A stretch of 64,000 nucleotides of DNA, taken from Telmatospirillum siberiense. GTDB lineage: Bacteria > Pseudomonadota > Alphaproteobacteria > Rhodospirillales > Magnetospirillaceae. The notes below the pieces were generated by a model, which had not been told where the DNA came from, ran no database searches, and saw only the letters and a list, made by a program, of their open reading frames with translations. Below, piece after piece: positions 27,743 to 36,417 of this stretch. Each line of letters begins with the position of its first letter. Within the stretch, counting starts at the first letter, position 1. The stretch lies in contig NZ_PIUM01000020.1 of assembly GCF_002845745.1 (NCBI RefSeq), forward strand, positions 49,673 to 113,672, read 5' to 3'. Both the position numbers and the translations under genes were made by a program.

Positions 27743-28486
27743 CTAGTCGCGGCGGTCGCCCATCAGCCGGATCAGCATCAGGAACAGATTGATGAAATCC
27801 AGATAGAGGGTGAGGGCGCCCATCACGGCCTTCTTGCCGGCCGTTTCGCCGTCGTCGGCTTCCCAGTACATCTCCTTGATCTTCTGAGTATCCCAGGCGG
27901 TCAAACCGGCGAAAATGCCCACGCCGGCGATGGAGATGACGAACTGCAGCGCCGAACTGGCGACGAACATGTTGACCAGCGAGGCGATGACCAGTCCCCA
28001 CAGGCCCATCACCAGGAAGCTGCCGAAAGCCGACAGGTTGCGCTTGGTGGTGTAGCCGTAGAGGCTCAAGCCGGCGAAGGACGCCGCGCTGATGAAGAAC
28101 ACGCGGGTGATCGAAGCCCCGGTGTAGACCAGGAAGATGGACGACAGCGAGACGCCCATCAGCGCCGCGTAAAGCCAGAAAAGCCCTTGCGCGGTGCTCG
28201 CCCGCATGCGGGCGATGCCGAAGGAAATGGCCATCACCAGACCGATGGGGGCGATGATCGCCAGCCAGCCGAGGGCGGTAGGCGTCGCGCCGCGCATGCC
28301 ATACTGGAAGAACAACTGGTTGATCGCCGGCGTACCGGCCACCAGTGCGGCGACCAGGCCGGTCAGAGCCAGACCCGATGCCATGTAGTTGTAGACACGC
28401 AGCATGTACTGACGCAGGCCGACATCGATCAGTGCGGCCTCCGCCTGTCCGCGCGTCCAAGTGCCACGTTGTGTATCGAAGGCCAT
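27743..28486 (-). CDS. Bax inhibitor-1/YccA family membrane protein
   Basis: A 247-residue integral membrane protein with seven predicted helices, belonging to the BI-1/TMBIM family (YbhL-like). The N-terminus has LRQYMLRVYNYMASGLALTG and the C-terminus has GLTAWDTQKIKEMYW and LYLDFINLFLMLIRL, with the conserved acidic residues near the C-terminus that in BsYetJ control pH-dependent calcium leak. Physiological role in proteobacteria is poorly defined. It is single-gene, with a strong terminator downstream. Confidence 0.92.
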   Translation of the reverse strand: MAFDTQRGTWTRGQAEAALIDVGLRQYMLRVYNYMASGLALTGLVAALVAGTPAINQLFFQYGMRGATPTALGWLAIIAPIGLVMAISFGIARMRASTAQGLFWLYAALMGVSLSSIFLVYTGASITRVFFISAASFAGLSLYGYTTKRNLSAFGSFLVMGLWGLVIASLVNMFVASSALQFVISIAGVGIFAGLTAWDTQKIKEMYWEADDGETAGKKAVMGALTLYLDFINLFLMLIRLMGDRRD

Positions 28487-28571
28487 GAAAAAACCTCGTC
28501 AAAAAGGTCGGAAACCAGTTGCCTAATATGGCACGAAACCGCTCCGAATCAAGTCGCCGCCATCCTGGAGG

Positions 28572-31094
28572 TCAATCATGGCGCAAGTAGGGCGCGGGTT
28601 TTGCCGCCAGAACGCGCAAGGTCCCGGCCATGCCGAACAGGGTCACGCCCAGCACGCCGCCCAGCGCCGTCGCCGCCACCGGCAGGGGCAGGAAGATCCA
28701 GTCGGTCTTCAGCACGAAAACCAGCACCGCCCAGGCCGCGACGCTGCCCAGCGCCGCCGCCAGCACCGCCGCCACCACCCCCAGCAGCATGAACTCCAGC
28801 AACAAGGCGCGCAGCAGATCGCCGCGCCCGGCGCCCAGTACCTTCAAAAGCACGGTTTCCCGGATCCGCCGTTGCCGCCCGGCGGCGATGGCGCCGGCCA
28901 GCACCAGGGCGCCGGCCAGCAGGGTGACCATCGCCGCGCCGCGAATGGCCATGCCGGCATTGCCGACGACCTGGCGGATCGTCTCCAGCGCCTCCTTGAC
29001 CCGGATTGAGGAGACGTTGGGCAGCGCCGTGGTCACCGCCCGCTCGACGGCGTTCTCCCGGCCGGCCGGCGCATGCACGGTGGCGATGTAGGTGGCCGGC
29101 GCCCCGGCGAGCGCCTGCGGCGTCAGAATGAAGGTGAAATTCATCGACAGGCTGGACCAGTCGATTTCGCGCAGATTGGCGATGCGGGCGGTGATCTCGC
29201 GGCCCAACACATTGACCGTGATGGTCTGCCCGACGGTCAGGCCGAACCCCTTGGCGATGCCGGCATCCAGCGACACCAGCGGCGGTCCGTCGTAATCGGC
29301 AGGCCACCAGGCGCCGGCCACCACCCGCGCGCCCTCCGGCGGGGTGGCGGCGGTCGACAGGCCGCGGTCGCCCCGCACCGCCCATTGCGCGTCCGGAGCG
29401 ATCGCCACCTGCTCGACCGGCACCCCGTCGATGCGCGTGATCCGGCCGCGGACCATGGTGGCCCGCTTGGCGTCGGCGCCCGCCCCGGCCACGGCCTGGT
29501 CGAACAGCGCCGCCTGATCGGGCTGAATGTCGATGAAGAAGAAGCTGGGCGCCTGCGCCGGGATCCGCTCGTCGAACTGCCGGTTGAGATTGGCCTGGAC
29601 CAGGGCGATCATGACCAGCAGGGTCAGGCCGAGACCGAGCGACAAAACCACCCCCCGGGTCGGCGCGCCCGGCCGATAGAGCGAGGACAGGCCGAGGCGC
29701 CAGGCCGGCGCCCCTCCCGCGCCCAGCCGCCGGGCGCAAAAGCGGGTGGCCTGGACCAGACCGGCCCCGGCCAGCAGAAACAGCACCAGCACGGCGGCGG
29801 AACCGCCGACGAACCAGGTGGCCAGTCTTCGATCGGCCGCCGAAACGATCGCCAGCGCGGCCAGGGCGGCGGCGGCGGTGAAAATCGCCGCCAGCGTGGC
29901 GAAGCCGGGCCGATAACGCTGCCCGGCGACGATATCGCGAAACAAGGTGGCGGCGGGAACCGCCGCCGCCCGGGCCAGCGGCCAGATGGCGAAAGCCAGC
30001 GTGGTCAGGGCGCCGAAGCCGGCGGCCTCGGCCAGCGGGCCCGGATAAATCCCCAGACGGGCGGCCACCGGCAGCTTGTCGGCGAGGAAGGCCGCCGCCA
30101 GCCACGGCAGGGTGGCCCCCACCGCCAGCCCGAGGGCGATGCCGGCCGCGGCGAGCAGGGCCACCTGCAGGAAATAGGCGGTCTGGATCAACCGGCGGGA
30201 GGCGCCCAGGCACTTCAGGATGGCGATGCTGGTCATCCGGCCGTCCAGGAAGGTCTTCACCCCGTTGGCGACCCCGATGCCGCCGACGAGCAGGGCGGTC
30301 AGGCCGACCAGCGTCAAAAACAGCGTCATCTGGTCGAGGAACCGCTTGATGCCGGGCGCGCCGGAGGCGGCGTCGCGGAATTGCCAGCCGGCGTCGGGAA
30401 AGCGGCGATCGAGCCGTTCCTTGAACAGGGCGGCGGAGAGTCCCGGCCGCAGACGGACGAGAACGGTGTGATGGACCAGGCTGCCCGGCTGCAACAGGCG
30501 GGTTTCGTCCAGCACGCGGCTGTCGATCAGCAAACGGGGGCCCAGGGAAAAGGCCATCGCCGCGCGGTCCGGCTCATGTTCGATGACCGAGCGCACCACC
30601 AGTTTTGCCTCGCCCAGCAGTACGGTGTCGCCGACTTTCGCGCCCAGACGGTCGAGCAGATTGCCATCGACAGCGGCGCCCCACGGGCCGTCCTGCCGGG
30701 CCAGCGCCGCCGGCAGCGCCTGCGGCGGCTGCAGGTCGACCCGGCCGTAGAGCGGATAGGCGGCGTCGACCCCCTTGACCTCGACCAGGGTCTGGCGGGC
30801 GCCATCGGCGGAGCGCAGCATCGCCCGCATCTCGACGGCATCGGAAATCGTGCCGGACTCCGCCAGAAACTGCCATTCCTCGGGTTTGAGGGAGCGGTAG
30901 GACAGACGCAGTTCGACGTCACCGCCCAGCAACGCCTGCGCATCCTCGGCAAGGCTGCGGCGGAGCGAGGCGTCGAGCGAGGCGGCGCCGGCGATGGCCG
31001 CGACGCCGAGGGCGAGGCAGGCGACGAAGACGCCGAACCCCTTGAGGCTGCCCCGCAGCTCGCGGCGGGCCAGAACGAAGGGCAAAAGGTTCAT
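28572..31094 (-). CDS. ABC transporter permease, FtsX/YbbP-like
   Basis: An 840-residue permease with two FtsX-type membrane units: an N-terminal helix after [15 protein letters not shown], a large periplasmic MacB_PCD domain, three helices around residues 260-420, a second periplasmic domain and three C-terminal helices. This double-FtsX architecture matches YbbP, the partner of YbbA, adjacent to tesA in many proteobacteria. The start overlaps the ATPase stop (ATGA). The system is thought to move or extract lipophilic molecules at the envelope rather than import nutrients; the substrate is unknown. Confidence 0.9.
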   Translation of the reverse strand: MNLLPFVLARRELRGSLKGFGVFVACLALGVAAIAGAASLDASLRRSLAEDAQALLGGDVELRLSYRSLKPEEWQFLAESGTISDAVEMRAMLRSADGARQTLVEVKGVDAAYPLYGRVDLQPPQALPAALARQDGPWGAAVDGNLLDRLGAKVGDTVLLGEAKLVVRSVIEHEPDRAAMAFSLGPRLLIDSRVLDETRLLQPGSLVHHTVLVRLRPGLSAALFKERLDRRFPDAGWQFRDAASGAPGIKRFLDQMTLFLTLVGLTALLVGGIGVANGVKTFLDGRMTSIAILKCLGASRRLIQTAYFLQVALLAAAGIALGLAVGATLPWLAAAFLADKLPVAARLGIYPGPLAEAAGFGALTTLAFAIWPLARAAAVPAATLFRDIVAGQRYRPGFATLAAIFTAAAALAALAIVSAADRRLATWFVGGSAAVLVLFLLAGAGLVQATRFCARRLGAGGAPAWRLGLSSLYRPGAPTRGVVLSLGLGLTLLVMIALVQANLNRQFDERIPAQAPSFFFIDIQPDQAALFDQAVAGAGADAKRATMVRGRITRIDGVPVEQVAIAPDAQWAVRGDRGLSTAATPPEGARVVAGAWWPADYDGPPLVSLDAGIAKGFGLTVGQTITVNVLGREITARIANLREIDWSSLSMNFTFILTPQALAGAPATYIATVHAPAGRENAVERAVTTALPNVSSIRVKEALETIRQVVGNAGMAIRGAAMVTLLAGALVLAGAIAAGRQRRIRETVLLKVLGAGRGDLLRALLLEFMLLGVVAAVLAAALGSVAAWAVLVFVLKTDWIFLPLPVAATALGGVLGVTLFGMAGTLRVLAAKPAPYLRHD

Positions 31095-31813
31095 CGCCCG
31101 CCCGCCCGGGCGGGCGTCGCCGTCACCGCCTCGACCCGGCCGTCGGCGATCCTCACCACCCGTTGGCATTGGGCGGCCAGCCCCGGATCGTGGGTGATCA
31201 GCAGCAGGGTCGTTCCCGTCTCCCGATGCAGCCCGAAGAGAAGGTCGATGACCGCCTGGCCGTTGACCTGATCAAGATTGCCGGTCGGCTCGTCGGCCAG
31301 CAACAGGCGGGGACGGCCGCCGAAGGCGCGGGCCAGCGCCACCCGCTGCTGTTCGCCGCCCGACAGTTGGCCGGGATAGTGCGACAGCCGCTCGGACAGG
31401 CCGACCAGCCCGAGCAGGCGGCGGGCCTCCTCCCGGGCATCCGGGCGGCGGGCCAGTTCCATGGGAATCGCCACGTTTTCCAGCGCGGTCATGGTCGGAA
31501 TCAGGTGAAAGGCCTGGAAGATGATGCCGACGTTCTCGCGGCGGAAGGTCGCCAGGCCGTTCTCGTCGAGCCGGGTCAGGTCGTGGCCGGCCACCACCAC
31601 CCGCCCGCTCGTCGGCCGTTCCAGGCCGGCGATAACCATCATCATGGTCGACTTTCCCGACCCCGAGGGTCCGACGACGCCGATGGTTTCGCCTTCGCGC
31701 ACGGCAAGGTCGATGCCGCGCAGAATGTTGACCTCGCCGGCCTGACTTGCGAGCTTAAGCGTGACATCATCAAGCAGGATGATGGGTTGGCCGTCTGGAG
31801 TTGCCTTGGTCAT
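31091..31813 (-). CDS. ABC transporter ATP-binding protein, YbbA-like
   Basis: A 240-residue ATPase of the LolD/MacB/YbbA class. Walker A is GPSGSGKST, the signature is [15 protein letters not shown], Walker B is [13 protein letters not shown] and the switch His is in LLITHD. The start chosen gives MTKATPDG and leaves only 22 bp to the divergent tesA start; a longer in-frame form would overlap tesA. It is translationally coupled to the YbbP-like permease. The arrangement ybbP-ybbA-tesA is conserved from E. coli, supporting the assignment. Confidence 0.93.
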   Translation of the reverse strand: MTKATPDGQPIILLDDVTLKLASQAGEVNILRGIDLAVREGETIGVVGPSGSGKSTMMMVIAGLERPTSGRVVVAGHDLTRLDENGLATFRRENVGIIFQAFHLIPTMTALENVAIPMELARRPDAREEARRLLGLVGLSERLSHYPGQLSGGEQQRVALARAFGGRPRLLLADEPTGNLDQVNGQAVIDLLFGLHRETGTTLLLITHDPGLAAQCQRVVRIADGRVEAVTATPARAGGR

Positions 31814-31835
31814 GATGAGAATCTCTGAGTGCCGG

Positions 31836-32525
31836 ATGAGGAAATCGCTGCTGCGGCTGGCATTGTGCGGGCGGGCGTGGTGGGGATATGGTCTGATCGC
31901 GCTGTTTGTCAACGTTACCGGCTCTTCCGCCATGGCGGCCACCGAATTACGCATCCTCGCTTTCGGCGATAGTTTGACCGCCGGCTACAATCTGCCTCCC
32001 GCCGACGCCTTTCCGGTGAAACTGGAAGCGGCGCTCAAGGCCAAAGGCTATGCCGTGCGGGTGATCAACGCTGGCGTTTCCGGCGATACCACGGCGGGCG
32101 GCAGGGCCCGCCTCGACTGGGCGCTGGCCGATCATCCCGACTATGCCATCGTCGAGCTGGGCGCCAACGACGCCCTGCGCGGTCTCGACCCGGCGCAGGC
32201 CTTGGCCAATCTCGACGTCATCATGGGCCAGCTCGACTCCCATCGGGTCAAGACGCTGCTCGCCGGCATGATGGCGCCCCCCAATCTGGGAGCCGACTAC
32301 GGCCGGACGTTCAATGCGATCTATCCGAAACTGCAGGCAAAGTGGCATGTCCCCCTCTATCCCTTCTTCCTCGACGGCGTCACCCTGCATCCCGAGCTGA
32401 CCCTGGCCGACGGCCTGCATCCCAATACGCAAGGCGTCGATCGCATCGTCGCGGGCATCCTGCCCTCCGTCGAGGCCCTGCTGGGCCCTCCGCCGGTCGG
32501 TGCCGCGGGCAAGGCCGCGCCATGA
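31836..32525 (+). CDS. tesA: SGNH esterase / acyl-CoA thioesterase I
   Basis: A 229-residue secreted SGNH hydrolase (TesA/arylesterase type). A signal peptide ending SSAMAA precedes the GDSL block FGDSLTAGYN (catalytic Ser), then INAGVSGDTT (Gly), ELGANDALRG (Asn) and DGLHPN (catalytic Asp and His). TesA-type enzymes cleave thioesters, lysophospholipids and arylesters in the periplasm. The start is uncertain; ATGs at 31815 and 31836 are possible and I prefer 31836, which gives a compact signal peptide. Divergent from ybbA-ybbP and overlapping the FIST gene by 4 bp. Confidence 0.88.
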   Translation: MRKSLLRLALCGRAWWGYGLIALFVNVTGSSAMAATELRILAFGDSLTAGYNLPPADAFPVKLEAALKAKGYAVRVINAGVSGDTTAGGRARLDWALADHPDYAIVELGANDALRGLDPAQALANLDVIMGQLDSHRVKTLLAGMMAPPNLGADYGRTFNAIYPKLQAKWHVPLYPFFLDGVTLHPELTLADGLHPNTQGVDRIVAGILPSVEALLGPPPVGAAGKAAP

Positions 32526-33661
32526 GCGGATTCCGGGCCGCCCTGGCCGACGGCGAGCATTGGGGCCTGGCGGCCAAGTCCTGCTTACAGCGGATGGGGC
32601 CGCTGCCGGCCGACGCCAACCTGGGCTTCGTCTATGTCACCGAAGGATTCTCCGACGCCCTCACCTCGATCATCGTTTTCCTCAAGGAAACCACCTCGGT
32701 CGGGCAATGGGTGGGGGGCGTCGGCTACGGCCTGTTCGGTCCCGACGGAGAAACCCGGGAAGGGGACTCGCCCGACAAGGGCGCCATCGCCATCATGGCC
32801 GGCGCCGTCGATGGCGAAGCGATCCGGCCGTTTTCCGGCTTCGACCCGACCAATGCCGCCGGCTTCCTGGCCGAGCACGGCCCCTGGCTGGACCGCCAGA
32901 CGGCCGTCACCGCCCTGGTCCACGGCAACCCCCACGCGCCGCAAGTCGCCGAGGCGGTGGCCGGGCTCGCCGCCGCCGGCAAGGCCTTCCTGGTCGGCGG
33001 CCTGACGGCCGGGAGCGAGACGCCGGGGGAGACGACCGTCGGGAACGAAGGCGAAGCCCCCTTGTCCGGCCTTCTGATGGGCGATGGCGTCGCCCTGGCC
33101 ACCGGTCTCACCCAGGGCTGCACGCCGATCGGCGGCGACCACCGGATCACCGAGGCGATCGACAACATCGTCATGCAACTGGACGGAATTCCGGCGCTCT
33201 CCACCTTGAAGGCCGAGGCGGGAGACATCATCGCCCGCGATCTCCAGCGGGCGGCCGGCTATATCCACGTGGCGCAACCGGTCCTCGGGTCGGATCAATC
33301 CGACTATCTGGTGCGCGGCCTGCTGGCCATCGATCCCAGCCACGGCTGGCTGGCCATCGACGACGAGCTGGCGGTGGGCGACCGGCTGCTGTTCGTGCGG
33401 CGCGATCCGGGGGGCGCGCAGAAGGATCTGCGGCGCATGCTGGGAGGGCTGGCCCGGCGGCTGGAGGGGCGGGAAATCCGCGGCGGGGTCTACATTTCCT
33501 GCGTCTCCCGCAGTCCCCATCTCTTTGGGGAAGCCGGGATCGAAAGCGAAATGATTCACGAGGTTCTCGGGAATTTTCCCCTGGTGGGTTTTTCGGCCAA
33601 TGGTGAGATCTGCCATGACCGGCTTTATAATTTCACCGGTGTCCTGGCGTTGTTTATCTGA
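32522..33661 (+). CDS. FIST-domain protein
   Basis: A 379-residue cytoplasmic protein with an N-terminal FIST domain (about residues 30-220) and FIST_C domain (about 230-365, ending NGEICHDRLYNFTGVLALF). FIST proteins are proposed small-ligand sensors, often coupled to signalling proteins, but this one stands alone with no kinase, GGDEF or chemotaxis partner adjacent. It starts within the tesA stop codon (ATGA), so it may be co-expressed with the envelope esterase. Function unknown. Confidence 0.87.
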   Translation: MSGFRAALADGEHWGLAAKSCLQRMGPLPADANLGFVYVTEGFSDALTSIIVFLKETTSVGQWVGGVGYGLFGPDGETREGDSPDKGAIAIMAGAVDGEAIRPFSGFDPTNAAGFLAEHGPWLDRQTAVTALVHGNPHAPQVAEAVAGLAAAGKAFLVGGLTAGSETPGETTVGNEGEAPLSGLLMGDGVALATGLTQGCTPIGGDHRITEAIDNIVMQLDGIPALSTLKAEAGDIIARDLQRAAGYIHVAQPVLGSDQSDYLVRGLLAIDPSHGWLAIDDELAVGDRLLFVRRDPGGAQKDLRRMLGGLARRLEGREIRGGVYISCVSRSPHLFGEAGIESEMIHEVLGNFPLVGFSANGEICHDRLYNFTGVLALFI

Positions 33662-33685
33662 TCTGATCCCAAGGAGGCGGTCGTC

Positions 33686-34225
33686 ATGATCCGTCTTTTC
33701 GTCGGCCTCGCCCTTCCGCCGTCGCTCCGCCAGACCCTCGCCATGCTCGGCGGAGGCCTGCCGGGCGCCCGCTGGACGCCGCCGGAAAACCTGCATCTCA
33801 CCCTGCGCTTCATCGGCGAGATCGACGAGGCCATGGCCGACGATATCGACGGACAATTGGCCGCTGTCCGCGCCCAGGCCTTTTCACTGGAACTCGGCGG
33901 TCTCGGCACCTTCGACAGCGGGCGGCGGGCCCATCACCTGTGGATCGGGGTCAAACGCGCCCCGGCCTTGACGCATCTCCAGGAAAAAATCGAATCGGCG
34001 GTGGTGCGGGGCGGCTGTGCGCCGGAACGCCGGCATTTCCAGCCGCACGTCACCCTGGCCAGATTGAAAGACCCGCCCCTGGGCCGGCTGCAGGATTTCA
34101 TCGCCGGCCACAATCTGTTTCAGGCGGAGCTGACGGTCTCGCGCTTCACCTTGTTTTCCAGCCACCTCGGCCACGGCGATCCCGTCTACCGGGCCGAACG
34201 CGACTATCCGCTGGACGAGAGTTGA
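33686..34225 (+). CDS. thpR: RNA 2',3'-cyclic phosphodiesterase
   Basis: A 179-residue 2H phosphoesterase (ThpR/LigT). Both HxTx catalytic motifs are present, HLTLRF near residue 36 and HVTLAR near residue 121. The N-terminus MIRLFVGLALPPSLRQTL is typical of the family. The enzyme opens 2',3'-cyclic phosphates on RNA ends to 2'-phosphates; its cellular role in bacteria is unclear. A ribosome site (AAGGAGG) lies 8 bp before the ATG. A repeat hairpin separates it from convergent grpE. Confidence 0.92.
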   Translation: MIRLFVGLALPPSLRQTLAMLGGGLPGARWTPPENLHLTLRFIGEIDEAMADDIDGQLAAVRAQAFSLELGGLGTFDSGRRAHHLWIGVKRAPALTHLQEKIESAVVRGGCAPERRHFQPHVTLARLKDPPLGRLQDFIAGHNLFQAELTVSRFTLFSSHLGHGDPVYRAERDYPLDES

Positions 34226-34233
34226 GGATAGGG

Positions 34234-34259
34234 CTCGGTGATCGGTTACGATCACCGAG
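34234..34259. repeat. Dispersed hairpin repeat between thpR and grpE
   Basis: CTCGGTGATCG (34234-34244) pairs perfectly with CGATCACCGAG (34249-34259) around GTTA. The flank ATTGGTATTACGCCG matches the flank of the copy at 24390. The position between convergent stops suggests a terminator role. Confidence 0.75.
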
Positions 34260-34267
34260 AATTGGTA

Positions 34268-34870
34268 TTACGCCGAGGTATCGACGCCGCCTTCACCCAG
34301 CGGCGGCTTCGGGCCGCCCTTGGAAACGCCGACCATGGCTTCCCGCAGCAGACGGTCGTGGATGAGATAGCCGGCCTGCATTTCAAGCACCACGGTGCCG
34401 GTCATCTGGGTGGTGTCCTCGACCTCCATCATCGCCTGATGCAGATGGGGGTCGAATCGCTTGCCCAGGGACTCGATCCGCGTGATGCCATAGCGTTCCA
34501 GGGTATTGAGGAAGGTCCGCTCGGTCAGTTCCACGCCCTCGGCCAATTTATGGGCCATCGGATCGCCCTCGCGAGCCTCCGCCGGGATGCTTTCCAAGGC
34601 CCGGCGCAGATTGTCGGCCACCTGCAGGATGTCCTTGGCGAAATTGCCGACGGCATATTTACCGCGATCCTCGGCCTGCTGTTCCAGGCGGCGGCGAACA
34701 TTTTCGGTTTCGGCCACGGCGCGCAGAAGCTGATCCTTGAGCTTGGCCACCTCGGCCACCAGTTCGGCCTCGCGCGGGCTCAGCTCCGGCGCCGCTTCCG
34801 GCGTCTGCGCCTCGGCGGCTTCCGAAGGCGCGGGCTGTGTATCGTTGGTCTGAGGCTGATCCTGAGTCAT
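34268..34870 (-). CDS. grpE: Nucleotide-exchange factor GrpE
   Basis: The 200-residue exchange factor that releases ADP from DnaK. The N-terminal 30-40 residues are disordered and rich in Ala, Glu and Pro; a long coiled-coil helix follows (ELVAEVAKLKDQLLRAVAET), then the beta-wing domain with FDPHLHQAMMEVED and VVLEMQAGYLIHDRLLR. It lies 18 bp downstream of hrcA in the same direction, the common heat-shock arrangement, though dnaK-dnaJ are not in the window. Confidence 0.96.
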   Translation of the reverse strand: MTQDQPQTNDTQPAPSEAAEAQTPEAAPELSPREAELVAEVAKLKDQLLRAVAETENVRRRLEQQAEDRGKYAVGNFAKDILQVADNLRRALESIPAEAREGDPMAHKLAEGVELTERTFLNTLERYGITRIESLGKRFDPHLHQAMMEVEDTTQMTGTVVLEMQAGYLIHDRLLREAMVGVSKGGPKPPLGEGGVDTSA

Positions 34871-34888
34871 GGCTTTCCTGCTTTTAAG

Positions 34889-35938
34889 TCATCCGATGAG
34901 CCGCCCGATCACCTTGGCGGTGTAATCCACCATCGGAATGATCCGGGCGTAATTGATGCGTGTCGGGCCGATCACGCCGATGGCCCCGACGATCTGTTCG
35001 CGGCTGTTGTGGTAAGGAGCGACAATCATGGTGCATCCCGAGACCTTGAACAATTCGTTTTCGGCGCCGATGAAGATCTGCACGCCTTCCGCCCCTTGCG
35101 TCAAGTCGAGCAGGCGCACCAGTTGCTCCCTGGTTTCCAGCGCTTCGAACAGGGCGCGGATGCGTTCCAGATCGTCGAGAGCGGTCACGTCGTCGAGCAG
35201 ATGGGACTGGCCGCGCACGATCAACTGCCCGCCCTTGTTACCGCCGGCCCAGGTGGCCAGCCCGGTGGCCACCACCCGGCCGGTCAATTCGTCGAGCTGC
35301 GTGCGCTGGCTTTCCAGTTCCTTGAGGATCTGGCGCTTGGCCTCGTCCAGGGTATGGCCGATCAGACGGGCGTTCAGATAGTTGGTCGCCTCGACCAGGG
35401 CCGAGGGGGTCACCTCGCGCGGCAGTTCGAGCACGCGGTTTTCCACCTGCCCGTCGTTGGTGACCAGCACCACCAGGGCGCGGCCGGGACCCAGATGAAC
35501 GAATTCGATATGCTTCAACGCCACCTGGCTTTTCGGCGCCAGCACCAGGCCGGCGCATCGCGACAGGCCGGAAAGCGTCGATAGCGCCTCTTCCAGCAGG
35601 GTTTCCAGGCTCTTGCCGGTGGTGCGGCAATGGGCATCGATACGGTCGCGTTCCGACTCGGCCAGCTTGCCCAATTCCAAGAGCCCGTTGACGAACAGGC
35701 GCATGCCCGCCTCGGTCGGCAGGCGCCCGGCCGAGGTATGCGGCGCGTAGAGCAGTCCCGCCTCTTCCAGATCGGCCATGACGTTGCGCACCGTCGCCGG
35801 CGACAAGGCCACCGACAGACGCCGCGACAACGTGCGCGAGCCCACCGGCTCGCCGGTCGCCACATAGGCGTCGACGATCTGCCGGAAGATCTCGCGGGAG
35901 CGTTCGCTCAACTCTATGACGTTCTTGCTGCGCGTCAT
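34889..35938 (-). CDS. hrcA: Heat-inducible transcription repressor HrcA
   Basis: A 349-residue repressor that binds the CIRCE operator of chaperone genes. The N-terminal winged helix contains GEPVGSRTLSRRL and LSPATVRNVMADLEEAGLL, then HTSAGRLPTEAGMRLFV; the C-terminal GAF-like domain ends IGVIGPTRINYARIIPMVDY. The ATG chosen follows the family start MTRSKNVIEL; a 23-residue extension is possible but would enter the promoter. No CIRCE-like sequence is visible upstream; instead a 36-bp perfect palindrome lies 62 bp before the start. Confidence 0.95.
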   Translation of the reverse strand: MTRSKNVIELSERSREIFRQIVDAYVATGEPVGSRTLSRRLSVALSPATVRNVMADLEEAGLLYAPHTSAGRLPTEAGMRLFVNGLLELGKLAESERDRIDAHCRTTGKSLETLLEEALSTLSGLSRCAGLVLAPKSQVALKHIEFVHLGPGRALVVLVTNDGQVENRVLELPREVTPSALVEATNYLNARLIGHTLDEAKRQILKELESQRTQLDELTGRVVATGLATWAGGNKGGQLIVRGQSHLLDDVTALDDLERIRALFEALETREQLVRLLDLTQGAEGVQIFIGAENELFKVSGCTMIVAPYHNSREQIVGAIGVIGPTRINYARIIPMVDYTAKVIGRLIG

Positions 35939-35999
35939 GGCCCGGAAATTATTCAAAAAAATTGGTGAAGATGGAATGTAGTGGGGGAGTCCCAACGCG

Positions 36000-36035
36000 T
36001 CAACCAATCGCCCCCCGCGGGGGGCGATTGGTTGA
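36000..36035. repeat. 36-bp perfect palindrome upstream of hrcA
   Basis: TCAACCAATCGCCCCCCG (36000-36017) is followed with no loop by its exact reverse complement (36018-36035). It contains a C6/G6 pair at its centre. It lies in the hrcA-rph divergent interval, 62 bp upstream of hrcA. It could be a dyad operator, a cruciform-forming site or an intrinsic hairpin in an upstream RNA. Confidence 0.9.
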
Positions 36036-36049
36036 TGTTATATAGGTGT

Positions 36050-36299
36050 CCCTCAGACGCCGGGCGCCGGCATCCGCCGGCTTGGCTTTCCTCGCTGATG
36101 CCTCCGCTGGCGCTCCCGGCATAAGCTGCGGCGCGCTCAACGCGCTAGTCACCGGCTAAAGCCGGTTCCGGTCGGGTTACACAAAAGACGGTGCCGATAA
36201 GCGACGGAGCGGGCTTGCCCGCGACTGGGCCATTGAGGCCCCGCGCGAGCGTTCGCGCGTAAGCCAAGCCGGCGGATGCCGGCGCCCGGCGTCTGAGGG
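36050..36299. repeat. 250-bp element with 39-bp perfect terminal inverted repeats (MITE-like)
   Basis: The left end (36050-36088) starts CCCTCAGACGCCGGGCGCCG and the right end (36261-36299) is its exact reverse complement over 39 bases. TATATA-rich sequence flanks both sides, compatible with TA target duplication. The 172-bp interior contains short hairpins (ACCGGCTAAAGCCGGT near 36151, GCGGGCTTGCCCGC near 36209) and no open frame of note. It looks like a non-autonomous transposable element. Confidence 0.85.
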
Positions 36300-36343
36300 C
36301 TATATATAGCCAAGCGGGCGGAGCCCGCCGGGCTATTTAAACC

Positions 36344-36379
36344 GCTACAGTCTGGACGCTGCGCGATCCAGACTGTAGC
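36344..36379. repeat. 13-bp perfect hairpin before rph
   Basis: GCTACAGTCTGGA (36344-36356) pairs perfectly with TCCAGACTGTAGC (36367-36379) around a 10-base loop. It ends 38 bp before the rph ATG, so it would lie in the rph leader if transcription starts upstream. There is no T-run. Confidence 0.8.
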
Positions 36380-36417
36380 CTGTGCGCCGTTTAATCCAAG
36401 TTTTGTCAGGAAATCCC

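Noticed and set aside
35939..36417. CIRCE element expected for HrcA
   Set aside because: No TTAGCACTC-N9-GAGTGCTAA-like sequence was found in the hrcA upstream region or before grpE; the palindromes there have different sequences.
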